Below are positions 25,977-35,233 of a stretch of DNA of 64,000 nucleotides, in pieces. The stretch's first letter is position 1, and every line of letters begins with the position of its first letter. Below the pieces are notes generated by a model. It saw only the letters and a list, made by a program, of their open reading frames with translations. It was not told where the DNA came from and ran no database searches. The position numbers and the translations under genes are program-made. The stretch lies in NCBI RefSeq assembly GCF_002608075.1, contig NZ_LAHA01000026.1, forward strand, positions 46,526 to 110,525, read 5' to 3'. This DNA comes from Nostoc linckia z4. Its GTDB lineage: Bacteria; Cyanobacteriota; Cyanobacteriia; Cyanobacteriales; Nostocaceae.

Positions 25977-28919
25977 TTACCTACTTTCAAGGGTTTCCAC
26001 TCGGAAACGTTCCACGGAGGCGATTAAGTCGCGGGATACACCTACCAGGTGTTGTAGGGCACCAGAAACTCGCTGTGCTTCTTGGGATGTTTCTTGGGCT
26101 GTAAGTTCTACTGATTGCATTACATGGGCGACGGCGCGGGATGTCTCCGTTTGTTCCACAGTATCGCTAGTAATAGAACGCACTAATATATCGATGCGAT
26201 TTGCCACTTGAATGATATTTTCTAGCGATCGCTTGGCTTCTTCTGCCAGTTTTGTGCCTTTAATTACTTGTTGTGTGCCTTCTTCCATCGCAGTCATTAC
26301 GGAGCCTGTTTCGCTTTGGATTTGCATCACAATTTGTTCAATTTCCTTCAAGGATTTAGCAGATTTGTCTGCTAACTGGCGCACTTCATCTGCTACAATT
26401 GCAAACCCGCGTCCGGCTTCTCCCGCCCTTGCCGCTTCAATACTGGCGTTGAGTGCTAGTAGGTTTGTTCTGGAAGCAATCTGAGAAATCAACGCCACAA
26501 TTTTAGAAATTTCTTGGGAAGATTCCGCCAGCCGCTTCACTTTGCGAGTTGTTTCGGCAACAGTTTCGCGAATTTCCAAAATCCCTGCCACAGTATTTTC
26601 TACTGCTTCGCCACCCTTGAGAGCGATGGTGCTGGCATCGCGGGCGACGGTTTCAGCTTCCCGCGCCGCCTCTGCTACCCGCTGAATCGAGTCGGTCATT
26701 ACCTGTACAGAATTCAGCGTTACAGCCAATTCTTCTGCTTGGCGCAAAGCATCACTAGACAAGGCTCTAGCAAAGGTTTCGGAGTTGGTTGCACCTTTTG
26801 TCACTTCCTTGGCTGCCACTTTTACCTGTTGGACGATATCCCGCAGGTTTTGAATTGTCAGGTTAAAGGCGTCAGCTACGGCTCCCAGTACGTCTGCTGT
26901 GACTTCAGCTTGCACCGTTAAATCGCCTCTAGCAGCTCCTTCCACATCGTCCAACAACCGAATCACCTGGCGTTGGAGATTTTCCTTGGCTTCCTCTTGT
27001 TCGTCGGCTTTGCGTTGGGCTTCATTTGTGGTGGTGAAAATAATTCGCGCCATTTCATTAAAGCCACTGGCTAAATGCCCCAATTCATCTTCCGAATACA
27101 CCGTGGCTTGAGCATTCAGATTTCCCTGACTTACAGCATCAAACTGAGCTTGCAAATCCTTGGTTGTACGCCGAATTTGCTTGAGTGTAAGATTTCCCAT
27201 GAAACCTGCGGTGGCAAAACCAGTCAGCCCAGCTGCTAGTGCCATTGCCCAACCTGTATTCCGCACGCTTTCTCTTTGTTGGGGAACAGAAAAGGTTGTG
27301 GCTACAAAGCTGACTGTGGCTACAACTAGTGCTGAGGCAATACCCACAGTTCCAGCAATTAACCATTGTTTTCTTTGGATGGGAGCATTTTCTAATGGTG
27401 CTAACCAGCCTTGCTCGACGCTGACACTGGGTTCTGCCTTGGAGACCTCCGGTTGGGTAAAGGCTGGAACTGGTTCGTGGGAACCAGTGATGGTAAATAG
27501 TTCCTCTTCCCGATCTGCTGTAGTACTTGGAAAAGCATCCAAGATTTGAGCGCGTCCAGTATTACCGGTTTCTGCTGTGGCAGAATGCATTGCCACATCA
27601 ACAAAATCAGCATCTCCTTCAATGAGGTCAAAACCTGGAATATTGCCTAAATCATCAAATTCCTCAAAGTCATCTAAAAATTCTATATTGCTCTTAGAAT
27701 TTTCTCGATTCATTATATTGTTTGACTCTTCATCCGAGTCAAAGCTTTCTGAACCAAAGGCAGACTCAAAGGCCTGGATATCAAAACTTTCATCGTCATC
27801 AAAGCTGTTTTTATCTAAGAATTCAAGTGATTTAAACTGCTTTTTATCTGCAATAAAATTATCTTCTCCAGATGAATAATTATCAGAAAAATTTGGTGGG
27901 GCTTTTGATTCTGTGTCTAAATCTCTTTGTGCCAACGAATTGTTTGATTTGTGGTTTGATGAATTATCTTGAGTATTATATTCTAAGTTATTGGTTGTCA
28001 GCCGATTGTTCGGTTGTTTGTCAGCAATCAATACAGTTTCATCTGCAAAATGAGGCTGTTCGAGTTCTAAACTATCAATACTAGAATCTTCCGGTTGGGA
28101 ATCGCTCAAAAACTCAGCAAAATTATTGTTATCGGTACTAATATTTGAGGTAGAGTTTGAGGAGTAGTGACGATCGTTAATCGCTAAATTTTCGTTAGTA
28201 GAATTTATTTCATTTTCTGTAAAATGATTATTCACTAATGATTCTTCGAGACCTTGTTGGAAGCTATCTTCTTCCCAAAAAGCAGGTAAATCTAATTCTG
28301 TTTCTTCCTTGTCGCTGTCGCTATTTGCCTCTTGTGCTGCTAATTCTTCATTTAAAGCAAAAGGGTCTTCGCCAAAAGTTATAGAAGAATCTGATATATC
28401 TTCTGTGGCAACGGTGCCTTCTGTGGGTATATCGAATGGATTGTTGGAAGAATTATCTTCAACTGTATTCACACTTTGTTGAGCATCACCAAAAAAGTTT
28501 AAATCCAGATTTTGGCTGTCAAATTCTTCACTAGCAGACAAATCTTCCAATTGTTCTTCGCTATATGCCAGGGCATCGGACATCTCTAGAGAATTGATTT
28601 GTTCTTGTCTAGCGGATGTATCAAGCTGGCCCCCAAACGACTCTAGATATTGATTAATATTTTCAATTCCATTATTGGCAAAACCAATAATTTCTGGGTC
28701 GTTAGTCAAGTCTAATACATGTTGATATTCTTGTTTTGCAACATCGTACTGCTGCAAAACATAGTAGATGTGACCCCTTAATAAATGGGAGTTTGGGTCA
28801 TCTGGTAAACTTTGCACCACTTGGTCAACTAAAGTGGCAGCAACGTCATAATTCCTTTGAACATAGGCGGTCATCGCCTGTTGATATGTTGGCTCGCGAT
28901 CGTCAATACTTGCTGACAT
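25977..28919 (-). CDS. hmpD: HmpD, methyl-accepting chemotaxis protein
   Basis: An MCP of 980 aa from the ATG at 28919, chosen because GGAGGAGG lies directly upstream; the frame also extends upstream into hmpC. Residues ~1-85 look like TPR helices (AYVQRNYDVAATLVDQVVQS, then LRGHIYYVLQQYDVAKQEYQ). A long acidic Ser/Asn-rich linker follows to ~500, then two hydrophobic segments (about 530-555, WLIAGTVGIASALVVATVSF; and ~562-585), a HAMP domain, a second HAMP-like stretch and the MCP signalling coiled coil. The hairpin tip is ASRTNLLALNASIEAARAGE ... AIVADEVRQLADKS. The N-terminal half is likely cytosolic and not periplasmic, unlike classical MCPs. It lies 14 bp after hmpC and couples through HmpC to HmpE. 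Confidence 0.93.
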   Translation of the reverse strand: MSASIDDREPTYQQAMTAYVQRNYDVAATLVDQVVQSLPDDPNSHLLRGHIYYVLQQYDVAKQEYQHVLDLTNDPEIIGFANNGIENINQYLESFGGQLDTSARQEQINSLEMSDALAYSEEQLEDLSASEEFDSQNLDLNFFGDAQQSVNTVEDNSSNNPFDIPTEGTVATEDISDSSITFGEDPFALNEELAAQEANSDSDKEETELDLPAFWEEDSFQQGLEESLVNNHFTENEINSTNENLAINDRHYSSNSTSNISTDNNNFAEFLSDSQPEDSSIDSLELEQPHFADETVLIADKQPNNRLTTNNLEYNTQDNSSNHKSNNSLAQRDLDTESKAPPNFSDNYSSGEDNFIADKKQFKSLEFLDKNSFDDDESFDIQAFESAFGSESFDSDEESNNIMNRENSKSNIEFLDDFEEFDDLGNIPGFDLIEGDADFVDVAMHSATAETGNTGRAQILDAFPSTTADREEELFTITGSHEPVPAFTQPEVSKAEPSVSVEQGWLAPLENAPIQRKQWLIAGTVGIASALVVATVSFVATTFSVPQQRESVRNTGWAMALAAGLTGFATAGFMGNLTLKQIRRTTKDLQAQFDAVSQGNLNAQATVYSEDELGHLASGFNEMARIIFTTTNEAQRKADEQEEAKENLQRQVIRLLDDVEGAARGDLTVQAEVTADVLGAVADAFNLTIQNLRDIVQQVKVAAKEVTKGATNSETFARALSSDALRQAEELAVTLNSVQVMTDSIQRVAEAAREAETVARDASTIALKGGEAVENTVAGILEIRETVAETTRKVKRLAESSQEISKIVALISQIASRTNLLALNASIEAARAGEAGRGFAIVADEVRQLADKSAKSLKEIEQIVMQIQSETGSVMTAMEEGTQQVIKGTKLAEEAKRSLENIIQVANRIDILVRSITSDTVEQTETSRAVAHVMQSVELTAQETSQEAQRVSGALQHLVGVSRDLIASVERFRVETLESR

Positions 28920-28933
28920 TTCCTCCTCCAATT

Positions 28934-29464
28934 TCATCCTGCCCATCGCGCACTCCGTAATATAGCCGTTTGATCGAGCAGTCGTAGACACTGATTATTT
29001 TTAGCACCTAATACCCACTCGCCACGTAAAAAAGGAGCCATAGTATCTGGAACACTATTTGGTGGCATGAGATTTTGGACATCCAGCCAGTCCATACCAC
29101 CGATTTCCTCCACTGCTAAACCCACTATTGTGTCTTGTTCTTCAATGGCAATTACTGGAATTTCAGCTTTATCAGTGTTTAATGCACTTGGTTCACCTAA
29201 AAATTGACCCAAATCAGCCACCCAAATAACTCGACCTCGTAAATTTAGAGTACCCAAAAGTAAAGGAGAAGCATTAGGAATCGGGGTGATTCTATCAGGA
29301 CTTAGTTCGATTACTTCCCGAATGCCAGTTGCTTGTAGTGCAAACTCCTGATGCGAGGGAATGTAAAACCTCAGATGTAACTCACCTTCAGGACTTTCTA
29401 CTTGTAATTCTGGTCGAAAATGATCTTGACCGCTGCCACTTAAAAAGTCCGGTTTGCTGACCAT
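28934..29464 (-). CDS. hmpC: HmpC, CheW-type adaptor
   Basis: A single-domain CheW protein of 176 aa that bridges the receptor HmpD to the kinase HmpE. The CheW fold spans about residues 25-165. Recognisable elements are FALQATGIREVIELSPDRIT, LLGTLNLRGRVIWVADLGQF and IAIEEQDTIVGLAVEEIGGM. No signal peptide. It starts 13 bp after hmpB and ends 14 bp before the preferred hmpD start, so the genes are an operon. ATG at 29464. Confidence 0.92.
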   Translation of the reverse strand: MVSKPDFLSGSGQDHFRPELQVESPEGELHLRFYIPSHQEFALQATGIREVIELSPDRITPIPNASPLLLGTLNLRGRVIWVADLGQFLGEPSALNTDKAEIPVIAIEEQDTIVGLAVEEIGGMDWLDVQNLMPPNSVPDTMAPFLRGEWVLGAKNNQCLRLLDQTAILRSARWAG

Positions 29465-29477
29465 ATTGCTTTTATCC

Positions 29478-29843
29478 TTATCCTCGCAGCAGTTGTTTGA
29501 CTGTTCCTACCAACTCTGTTGGTTGAAAGGGTTTGGCAATGTAGGCGTCTGCACCTTGTTTCATTCCCCAATAGCGATCGAATTCTTCGCCTTTGGAAGA
29601 ACACATAACCACAGGGACATTTTGGGTTTTGGGATCGGATTTTAACCGCCGACAAACTTCGTAGCCGTTCATTCGGGGCATGACAATATCCAACACCACT
29701 AAATCCGGAGGTGCTACTTGAATTGCCTCCAATGCTTCTAATCCGTCACTGGCATGGGTGACTGTTAGTCCAGTTGCTTTCAGGAGGTCTGTGATCATCT
29801 CCCTTTGCGCGATACTGTCTTCGACAATCAGAACTGTACTCAT
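29478..29843 (-). CDS. hmpB: HmpB, single-domain CheY-type response regulator
   Basis: A 121-aa stand-alone receiver domain. It has the acidic pair in LIVEDSIAQREMITDL, the phospho-Asp in LVVLDIVMPRMNGYEV (about residue 53), the Thr/Ser position VVMCSSKGEEFDR and the conserved Lys in YIAKPFQPTELVG. As a CheY-type output it is the expected target of HmpE. ATG at 29843; hmpC follows 13 bp downstream. The 285-bp spacer to hmpA (29844-30128) is non-coding and contains a large inverted repeat. Confidence 0.95.
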   Translation of the reverse strand: MSTVLIVEDSIAQREMITDLLKATGLTVTHASDGLEALEAIQVAPPDLVVLDIVMPRMNGYEVCRRLKSDPKTQNVPVVMCSSKGEEFDRYWGMKQGADAYIAKPFQPTELVGTVKQLLRG

Positions 29844-30052
29844 AAGTGTCTATCTACCTCCTGATGTAACGTTCCTATTTGGAACATTCCCTGATTCCCC
29901 CGCAAGTATTAACTGTATAAATTAAATTTAGCTTTTCACTAATTTCCTGGATATTGAGGTTTCACTGGGTTGGCTCATTCTGTGATAACATCTTTTACCT
30001 CATCTTTTAGTAGATCCACAAGTCTTCGATCTTTTTATATTTTGGATTTTGG

Positions 30053-30090
30053 ATTTTAGATTTTAGATTGTTCAATCCAAAATCTAAAAT
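30053..30090. repeat. Inverted heptamer repeat between hmpB and hmpA
   Basis: ATTTTAGATTTTAGATTG and its complement with one mismatch form an 18-bp stem with a 2-nt loop. It is made of TTTTAGA heptamers, the short repeat type that recurs near 31370-31610. In the transcription direction it lies between hmpA and hmpB and could attenuate or stabilise the transcript. Confidence 0.65.
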
Positions 30091-30128
30091 CTAAAATTCT
30101 TGTACCCCATACCCAATGCCCATTTTCA

Positions 30129-31304
30129 TCAGTTATTGATATATTTCCCTACAACCATAAGTAATTCATTGTCTGTAAATGGCTTTGTTAAATAATCTGT
30201 TGCGCCGACCATGCTAGCTTTGACTCGATCGATAAATCCATCTTTACCAGTAAGCATGACAATCGGTGTCAGCCGAAATGCTGTTGAGTGTCGCAGCATG
30301 GCGCAAACTTCGTATCCTTCCAATTCCGACATGGCAATATCACATAAAATTAAATCCGGTTGAAGTTGAAAAACCAGACTTATTGCCTCTAAAGGATTAG
30401 TCAGAACGATCGCTTCATAACCTTGTGCTTGTAGGATGGAATTTATAGTCTCACCGATGGCGATCGCATCGTCAATACATACTATCCGCCCTCTGCTTTT
30501 TTGATTCAAGTCTGAATTTTCTATGTGAATCTCCGGTTGGTTACTCGCTGAATATACTAACTGAAGCCAACTTTGTTGTACGTATGGATATATTGCCTTA
30601 GCCACTGTCAAAATGTCTCTGTTGAGATAACGAGCCAGTTGACGCAGGGAGCTTTTACCATCAGCCCAATGTTGTAGCTTATTGACGGTTGCTGCTGGTA
30701 GTGACGAGTGTGTGTGAACTTTGTCAGATAATACCAGTAATTGTTCTGGAGACTGAATGTGTGGATAAAGTTGCTTCCACTCTTGCACTTGCTTGGTAAT
30801 TTTGGTTACAAAGGGAGCAATATCAAAAGTATTTAGTTGCGGGGCAAGTGCCGTACCTTGACGGAAAATGAAGTTACCTTGATGTAAGCTCAGTAGGTCA
30901 AATAGGGTTTCATGTACCAAACCCTGGATAATGCTAGCAGCTATTTTGGGGCTGATGATATTTTGTTCCAAGAGTGCCCAAATATACGCATATTCTGGTG
31001 CGTCAGTTGATGAGAGAGAAGCAATTTGTTTGTCAGCAAGTCGCATCTCAACTCGGTAATGACGTAAATAATCGCTAATCCTCGATAAACTACTTTCTCC
31101 TTGTTGACAATAGATGATTTGACCATTGAGGAAAAAAACGAACCAAGACTGTTGTTTGAGAAGATATTTACTAGCTTTGTCTGTAGCAGATTTGTGGTTA
31201 TGGTAGTAGCTATGAGCTTCTACCCATAGTTGCCCAGTTCGTTGTCCCAACTCAATTAGTTGCAAAATACTGCAAATATCAATTTCATTTAAATTTCCCT
31301 GCAT
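30129..31304 (-). CDS. hmpA: HmpA, PatA-type response regulator (PATAN-REC)
   Basis: A 391-aa regulator with an N-terminal PATAN/DUF4388 domain (about 1-110; GNLNEIDICSILQLIELGQR, then WFVFFLNGQIIYCQQGESSL) and a middle helical region. A C-terminal CheY-like receiver spans about 270-390; its acidic cluster is IVCIDDAIAIGETINSILQ, the phospho-Asp is in LILCDIAMSELEGYEV, and the Lys is in YLTKPFTDNELL. This is the PatA architecture used as the output of Pix/Pil/Hmp systems. It is the first gene of the minus-strand hmp cluster and divergent from hmpF across a 677-bp spacer. The start follows an AGGAG at a long distance, so the exact start is a little uncertain. Confidence 0.9.
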   Translation of the reverse strand: MQGNLNEIDICSILQLIELGQRTGQLWVEAHSYYHNHKSATDKASKYLLKQQSWFVFFLNGQIIYCQQGESSLSRISDYLRHYRVEMRLADKQIASLSSTDAPEYAYIWALLEQNIISPKIAASIIQGLVHETLFDLLSLHQGNFIFRQGTALAPQLNTFDIAPFVTKITKQVQEWKQLYPHIQSPEQLLVLSDKVHTHSSLPAATVNKLQHWADGKSSLRQLARYLNRDILTVAKAIYPYVQQSWLQLVYSASNQPEIHIENSDLNQKSRGRIVCIDDAIAIGETINSILQAQGYEAIVLTNPLEAISLVFQLQPDLILCDIAMSELEGYEVCAMLRHSTAFRLTPIVMLTGKDGFIDRVKASMVGATDYLTKPFTDNELLMVVGKYINN

Positions 31305-31981
31305 TGAGTTAAAAAATACTCCTGATGGTGGCGTTTACGTCGTTTCTGAGTTGTGTATGTCAATCAATTTTGGATTTTGGGTTTTAGATTTTGGATTGTG
31401 GATTGAAATAGATCGCTTTGGGTGGGGACTTGGATTTGTAAAGGAGCTACTGTAGTGGAAGGGTTTTCGGACTTCAGGAGACTTCGATCCACTGACATCG
31501 AAGCATATAGCTTGTTTGTAACACTTCGTGGAAGCAAGCTAGGTGTGGCGTTCCGTAGTTAAGGAGTACTGAGGTAATTTTTAATCTCAAATCTAAAATC
31601 TCAAATCTAAAATCGACACAGCTATAAACCTTAATCTTTCGTAATACATTTAGACAAAGTTAGTGTTAACACGGAAGTCATCATCACTGTCATCAGTACA
31701 AAATATAAAGGCGCGGTCAAGTCGCTTCTATAAGGGACTTCCAAGTAAAAAAATATTCCATAGAAGATTGTTGACTGTTAACTGTCAACAGTCAAAGCAT
31801 TAACTGGAATAATCTATTTTTTGGACTTCTTTAAGTATCAAGACGTAACATCTCGCGTTTATAAATAGTTTTTTTGTCTGTTTTGCCCTCCTCGACTTTG
31901 GTTAAGTGAGACAACTAAACAGAATTATTTCAGGTATATCCCAAAACACGAACTTTAAGTGCATCAATAAGGACTAACAGT
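31305..31981. promoter_or_regulatory. Divergent hmpA-hmpF promoter region, rich in small hairpins
   Basis: The 677-bp spacer must hold the hmpA and hmpF promoters. It contains TTTTAGA-type heptamer repeats, two adjacent small hairpins (CTTCGAT / ATCGAAG at 31482-31503; TAGCTTG / CAAGCTA at 31508-31541) and a third (TTGACTGTT / AACAGTCAA at 31771-31795). No ORF or RNA gene is supported. No promoter consensus is called; hormogonium sigma-factor boxes could not be recognised with confidence. Confidence 0.55.
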
Positions 31982-33742
31982 GTGCTGTATTTAGCAGAAG
32001 TACAAAAACAGAAAGGTGGTTTACTCAGTGGTGGTGGTAAAACCGAACTGAAACTACTAGCTTGTCAGCGAACTGACCAGAATTGGAGTACTGTGTCGGA
32101 AGAAGTGATTGCTGCTGAGGAAGCAAGCAAATTAAATGATGGCGCTTTAGTGCTGGCTGAACTGAATCCGAATCGTCAAGTACAACGGATTCAAGAAGCA
32201 GGGCGGCCGCTAGTGAATATTTTGCAGAATTTTTCTCGCCAATTGGAAAAATTTAAGCTCAAGGAAGATGAAATCGATCAGTGGAAACAGTCGCTGACGT
32301 TTCAGGCGCAAGAGTTGAATCGGCGTGAAATGGAAATGGAAGCACGCTTAGAACAGTTGCAAAACATGGAAGATGAGTTGCAACAATTGGAGCAGCAAAA
32401 ACAAGAAGTTGATACATCTCGTAGCGACATTGAACGCTTACAAGGGGAAATTGAGCGCAACCGTCAGGAATTGGAAGGTGCTTGGGAGCATTTGCGGGGC
32501 GAGCAACGTCGCTTAGAAGAGCGTCAAGCAGATTTCAAACAAGGGACAGTTTTGGATGAGGAACAAAGTCGGGCGATGAGTGAGTTACTCAATCGCTTAT
32601 CAAGTCGCGTTGTTCCCACAGAAACAGTAAAACAACACCTTGATGTTGGTTTTGAATTGATAGAAAAGCAGCAAGCTATTCTAAGTCCCCACTGGGAACA
32701 ACTCCAGCAACAAAAAACTGCTATTGTTCAACAACATGAAGAAGTTGAGCGTTTGTCACAAATATTTAGCGATCGCCAAAATGCATGGCAACAAGGACAA
32801 AATTCCCTAGTCCAGCAAACAGCGCAATTGCAAATCAGTACAGCAGAGCTTAAGAGCAAACAAGAGTATATTCAAATACTAAAAGAACAGTTACGCAATC
32901 AAGAAGATTTATATCAGCAAATTCACACTTTAGCTGCAACATCTGGTGATGTGGTTCTCGGCCAGCCAGTTGATGTAGAAGCTTTACAGAAAATGCCTTT
33001 AGATGAACTACAAAAGATAGTCCAAGACTTAGAGTATAAATTACAAATAGATGCAAGTTTTGTTCACGAACAAGAACAAGAACTGAAATATAAGCAAGAA
33101 ACTATAGAAGAACTGCAAAATAAATTAAACCAAGCATCTGACCAAGACCACATCAATTTAGAACTGGAACTCAGGGATGAAAACGACCACTATCAGATGT
33201 TAAATTCCAGTTTAGTGGGACAACGCCGTAATATGATACAGCGGCAGAACTTTCTCAAACAACATCAAAATATATTGCTACGGCGACAAGGACATACTGT
33301 TGCTGACGAAAAAGAAGGTAATCAAATTAATTTAGAGCCAATTCTGTTACGAATTGAAACCCAGAGACAACAACATTCACAGGAAATCCAAAAATTAGAA
33401 CGTGAAATTGAGCAGATGCGTGCTGGTATCGATTTAGCTCAAGGAATGATTGACAATCAAACCCACGATTTAGAGGAGAAGCAGCAAGAACTCAAAGCGA
33501 TCGAGGAAAACTTGTTGTCTCTGAGAACAGCAACAGCTCAATGTCGTGGTCGAGTCAATCTTTATGAAGAAGCACTACAACCAATTCAAGATTGTCTAGA
33601 TAGTTTACGGCAAAAGCTCCAAGGAATTGGAGAATCTTTAGATAAATTCCAGGAAACTGGCGAGCATCAGTTACAGGCCATTACTCAGATCCGCCAAACT
33701 CTCCAAAGTTTGATATCTCAACCAGAATTGTTAGCTTCTTGA
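31982..33742 (+). CDS. hmpF: HmpF, coiled-coil type IV pilus motility protein
   Basis: A 586-aa protein whose first ~75 residues are a compact domain (MLYLAEVQKQKGGLLSGGGK, then LLACQRTDQNWSTVSEEVIA). The rest (about 80-575) is almost continuous coiled coil rich in Gln, Glu, Lys and Leu. This matches HmpF, described in Nostoc punctiforme as a cell-pole coiled-coil protein needed for type IV pilus-driven hormogonium motility. The start is a GTG preceded by AAGGAC. It is divergent from hmpA and ends in a hairpin terminator at 33827-33848. There is no signal peptide, so the protein is cytosolic. The call rests on the N-terminus, the coiled coil and the hmp context. Confidence 0.92.
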   Translation: MLYLAEVQKQKGGLLSGGGKTELKLLACQRTDQNWSTVSEEVIAAEEASKLNDGALVLAELNPNRQVQRIQEAGRPLVNILQNFSRQLEKFKLKEDEIDQWKQSLTFQAQELNRREMEMEARLEQLQNMEDELQQLEQQKQEVDTSRSDIERLQGEIERNRQELEGAWEHLRGEQRRLEERQADFKQGTVLDEEQSRAMSELLNRLSSRVVPTETVKQHLDVGFELIEKQQAILSPHWEQLQQQKTAIVQQHEEVERLSQIFSDRQNAWQQGQNSLVQQTAQLQISTAELKSKQEYIQILKEQLRNQEDLYQQIHTLAATSGDVVLGQPVDVEALQKMPLDELQKIVQDLEYKLQIDASFVHEQEQELKYKQETIEELQNKLNQASDQDHINLELELRDENDHYQMLNSSLVGQRRNMIQRQNFLKQHQNILLRRQGHTVADEKEGNQINLEPILLRIETQRQQHSQEIQKLEREIEQMRAGIDLAQGMIDNQTHDLEEKQQELKAIEENLLSLRTATAQCRGRVNLYEEALQPIQDCLDSLRQKLQGIGESLDKFQETGEHQLQAITQIRQTLQSLISQPELLAS

Positions 33743-33826
33743 AAAGTCAGTTGACTGTTCGCGGTTGACACTGAACAGTGAGAGATTTTTTTATTTGGAA
33801 ATTCCTAAGAATAACTTGAGCTATTA

Positions 33827-33848
33827 GCCTTGAACTTTAGTTCAAGGC
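33827..33848. terminator. Terminator between hmpF and the Rpn gene
   Basis: A perfect 9-bp stem GCCTTGAAC / GTTCAAGGC with a TTTA loop, placed between the convergent ends of hmpF and the Rpn/DUF2887 gene. No strong T-run, but the position suits both genes. Confidence 0.7.
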
Positions 33849-33854
33849 GAGTGA

Positions 33855-34652
33855 CTAGGCATTCTGCTGTGCAGCAAGCCTGACAGCTGCTACATCAACA
33901 TTGAGTTGTTGAGCAATCTCTTCTACACTCATCCCTGTTTTTAGTAACAGGGGGACGGTAACTTTCAGTATTTCAGCTTCCCGTTCTTCCCGACCCTCAG
34001 CTTTTGCTTCTTGGTAAACTCTTGTTTCCTGTAAAGTCAATCCCAGCATAGCTTCTACTTCCTCTCTACTCAAGGTCGAAAACTTATAAACAGCAATTGT
34101 GGTAATAATATCTATGATTTCGTTTTTCGGCAGTGCGTCTGTTGACTCTAATTGTACCCGCTGAATTAATTGCTTTGCTTGTTGTGCGATCGCTTTCTCT
34201 GAGGCGATTGTCAACTGCATTAAATTGATGCCTATTGGCTGCTGATTAAAACTGCCTAACTCATCCAAATAAATACGCTGCACTTGGTCGCTGTTTAAAA
34301 ATATTCGATGAGTTCTGGTATCGCTTGGTTCCAAATTGCGTGACGGAAAAATTACCACACAATACCAGTCGTCATATTGAGACTGATTCCGGTTCAAATA
34401 CATCATTGACTCAGTAAAGAAGCGATGATAAAGAGCTTCGTCCTTCTGAAATTGAACTTCTGCAAAAAAGATAATTCTGGATGTTGCACCATCTGGAGGT
34501 AAAAAGACCCCATCAATGCGAAAGGCTGTTTCTTTCACCTCAACGGACTCAAATCGATAGTTCTTTGCCTGCTCAGGACGGTAATCTATCAGTTCAAAAA
34601 GCAATCCAGGAAAGCGTTTAAAAAGTTGGTAATAAATTGAGTCACGTTTCAC
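33855..34652 (-). CDS. Rpn/DUF2887 family PD-(D/E)XK nuclease
   Basis: A 265-aa protein of the Rpn-like DUF2887 family of cyanobacteria, sometimes annotated as 'putative transposase'. The start MKRDSIYYQLFKRFPGLLFE is characteristic. The nuclease core is FRIDGVFLPPDG (Asp) followed by IIFFAEVQFQKDEALYHRFF (E-x-Q). The tail has a coiled EAKAEGREEREAEIL and a final helix-turn-helix-like GMSVEEIAQQLNVDVAAVRL. Rpn proteins promote RecA-independent recombination in E. coli; here function is inferred. It is convergent with hmpF. It often behaves as an accessory gene present in many copies. Confidence 0.9.
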   Translation of the reverse strand: MKRDSIYYQLFKRFPGLLFELIDYRPEQAKNYRFESVEVKETAFRIDGVFLPPDGATSRIIFFAEVQFQKDEALYHRFFTESMMYLNRNQSQYDDWYCVVIFPSRNLEPSDTRTHRIFLNSDQVQRIYLDELGSFNQQPIGINLMQLTIASEKAIAQQAKQLIQRVQLESTDALPKNEIIDIITTIAVYKFSTLSREEVEAMLGLTLQETRVYQEAKAEGREEREAEILKVTVPLLLKTGMSVEEIAQQLNVDVAAVRLAAQQNA

Positions 34653-34783
34653 TAATAAAATCCAAAAAGAACAACACTAACAACTTCTTGTTTTAAGCTA
34701 GCAGCTTGTTGCAAAGTTTGGCGGTAGATAATCAATAATGTTTTGAAGTAGTAAAAATTTTCTCGTCAGGAATAATTTAGGTT

Positions 34784-35137
34784 ATGTGGGAACCAGACAA
34801 TCAATCGTTATTAATACTTCTCATAACATTAATTACACCATGTTTATTGGGAGGAGCATTTGCTGGCATAGCTACTCTAATTATCATAAGGAAAACCAAT
34901 TTATTTATTGAAACATTTAGATTATTAATTGGAGCTATAGGAGGTTGTGAAGGTTCATTAATCTTGAATATTTATTATCTTAAAGACAAAAATCCAAATC
35001 AAGTACTTAAAACAGTTATTGATTATCATCAAGAAACTCCTGGATTCTTTGCTTTGGGTATATCGAGTATATTGGGTATAATAGGTGCAAGTATAGCTAT
35101 ATTTATGATGAGAAAGGTATTTCGCTGGCGTTCATAA
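34784..35137 (+). CDS. Small membrane protein, unknown
   Basis: A 117-aa integral membrane protein with about three hydrophobic helices (residues ~9-34 SLLILLITLITPCLLGGAFA; ~45-62 LLIGAIGGCEGSLILNIYYL; ~88-108 ALGISSILGIIGASIAIFMM) and a basic C-terminus. A polar loop KDKNPNQVLKTVIDYHQETP lies between helices two and three. The upstream spacer 34653-34783 holds nothing else. It is divergent from the Rpn gene and convergent with tilS. I recognise no family and can suggest no function. The complete ORF, ATG start and clear membrane pattern support it as a gene. Confidence 0.6.
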   Translation: MWEPDNQSLLILLITLITPCLLGGAFAGIATLIIIRKTNLFIETFRLLIGAIGGCEGSLILNIYYLKDKNPNQVLKTVIDYHQETPGFFALGISSILGIIGASIAIFMMRKVFRWRS

Positions 35138-35233
35138 ATCTTGACTATACGCTCCGACAAAATTGTGGTTACCGAACTGCTGAAGAGTCTTGGTTATAAT
35201 CGTTACTATACTGAGATAGTTCCTAACTCCTAA

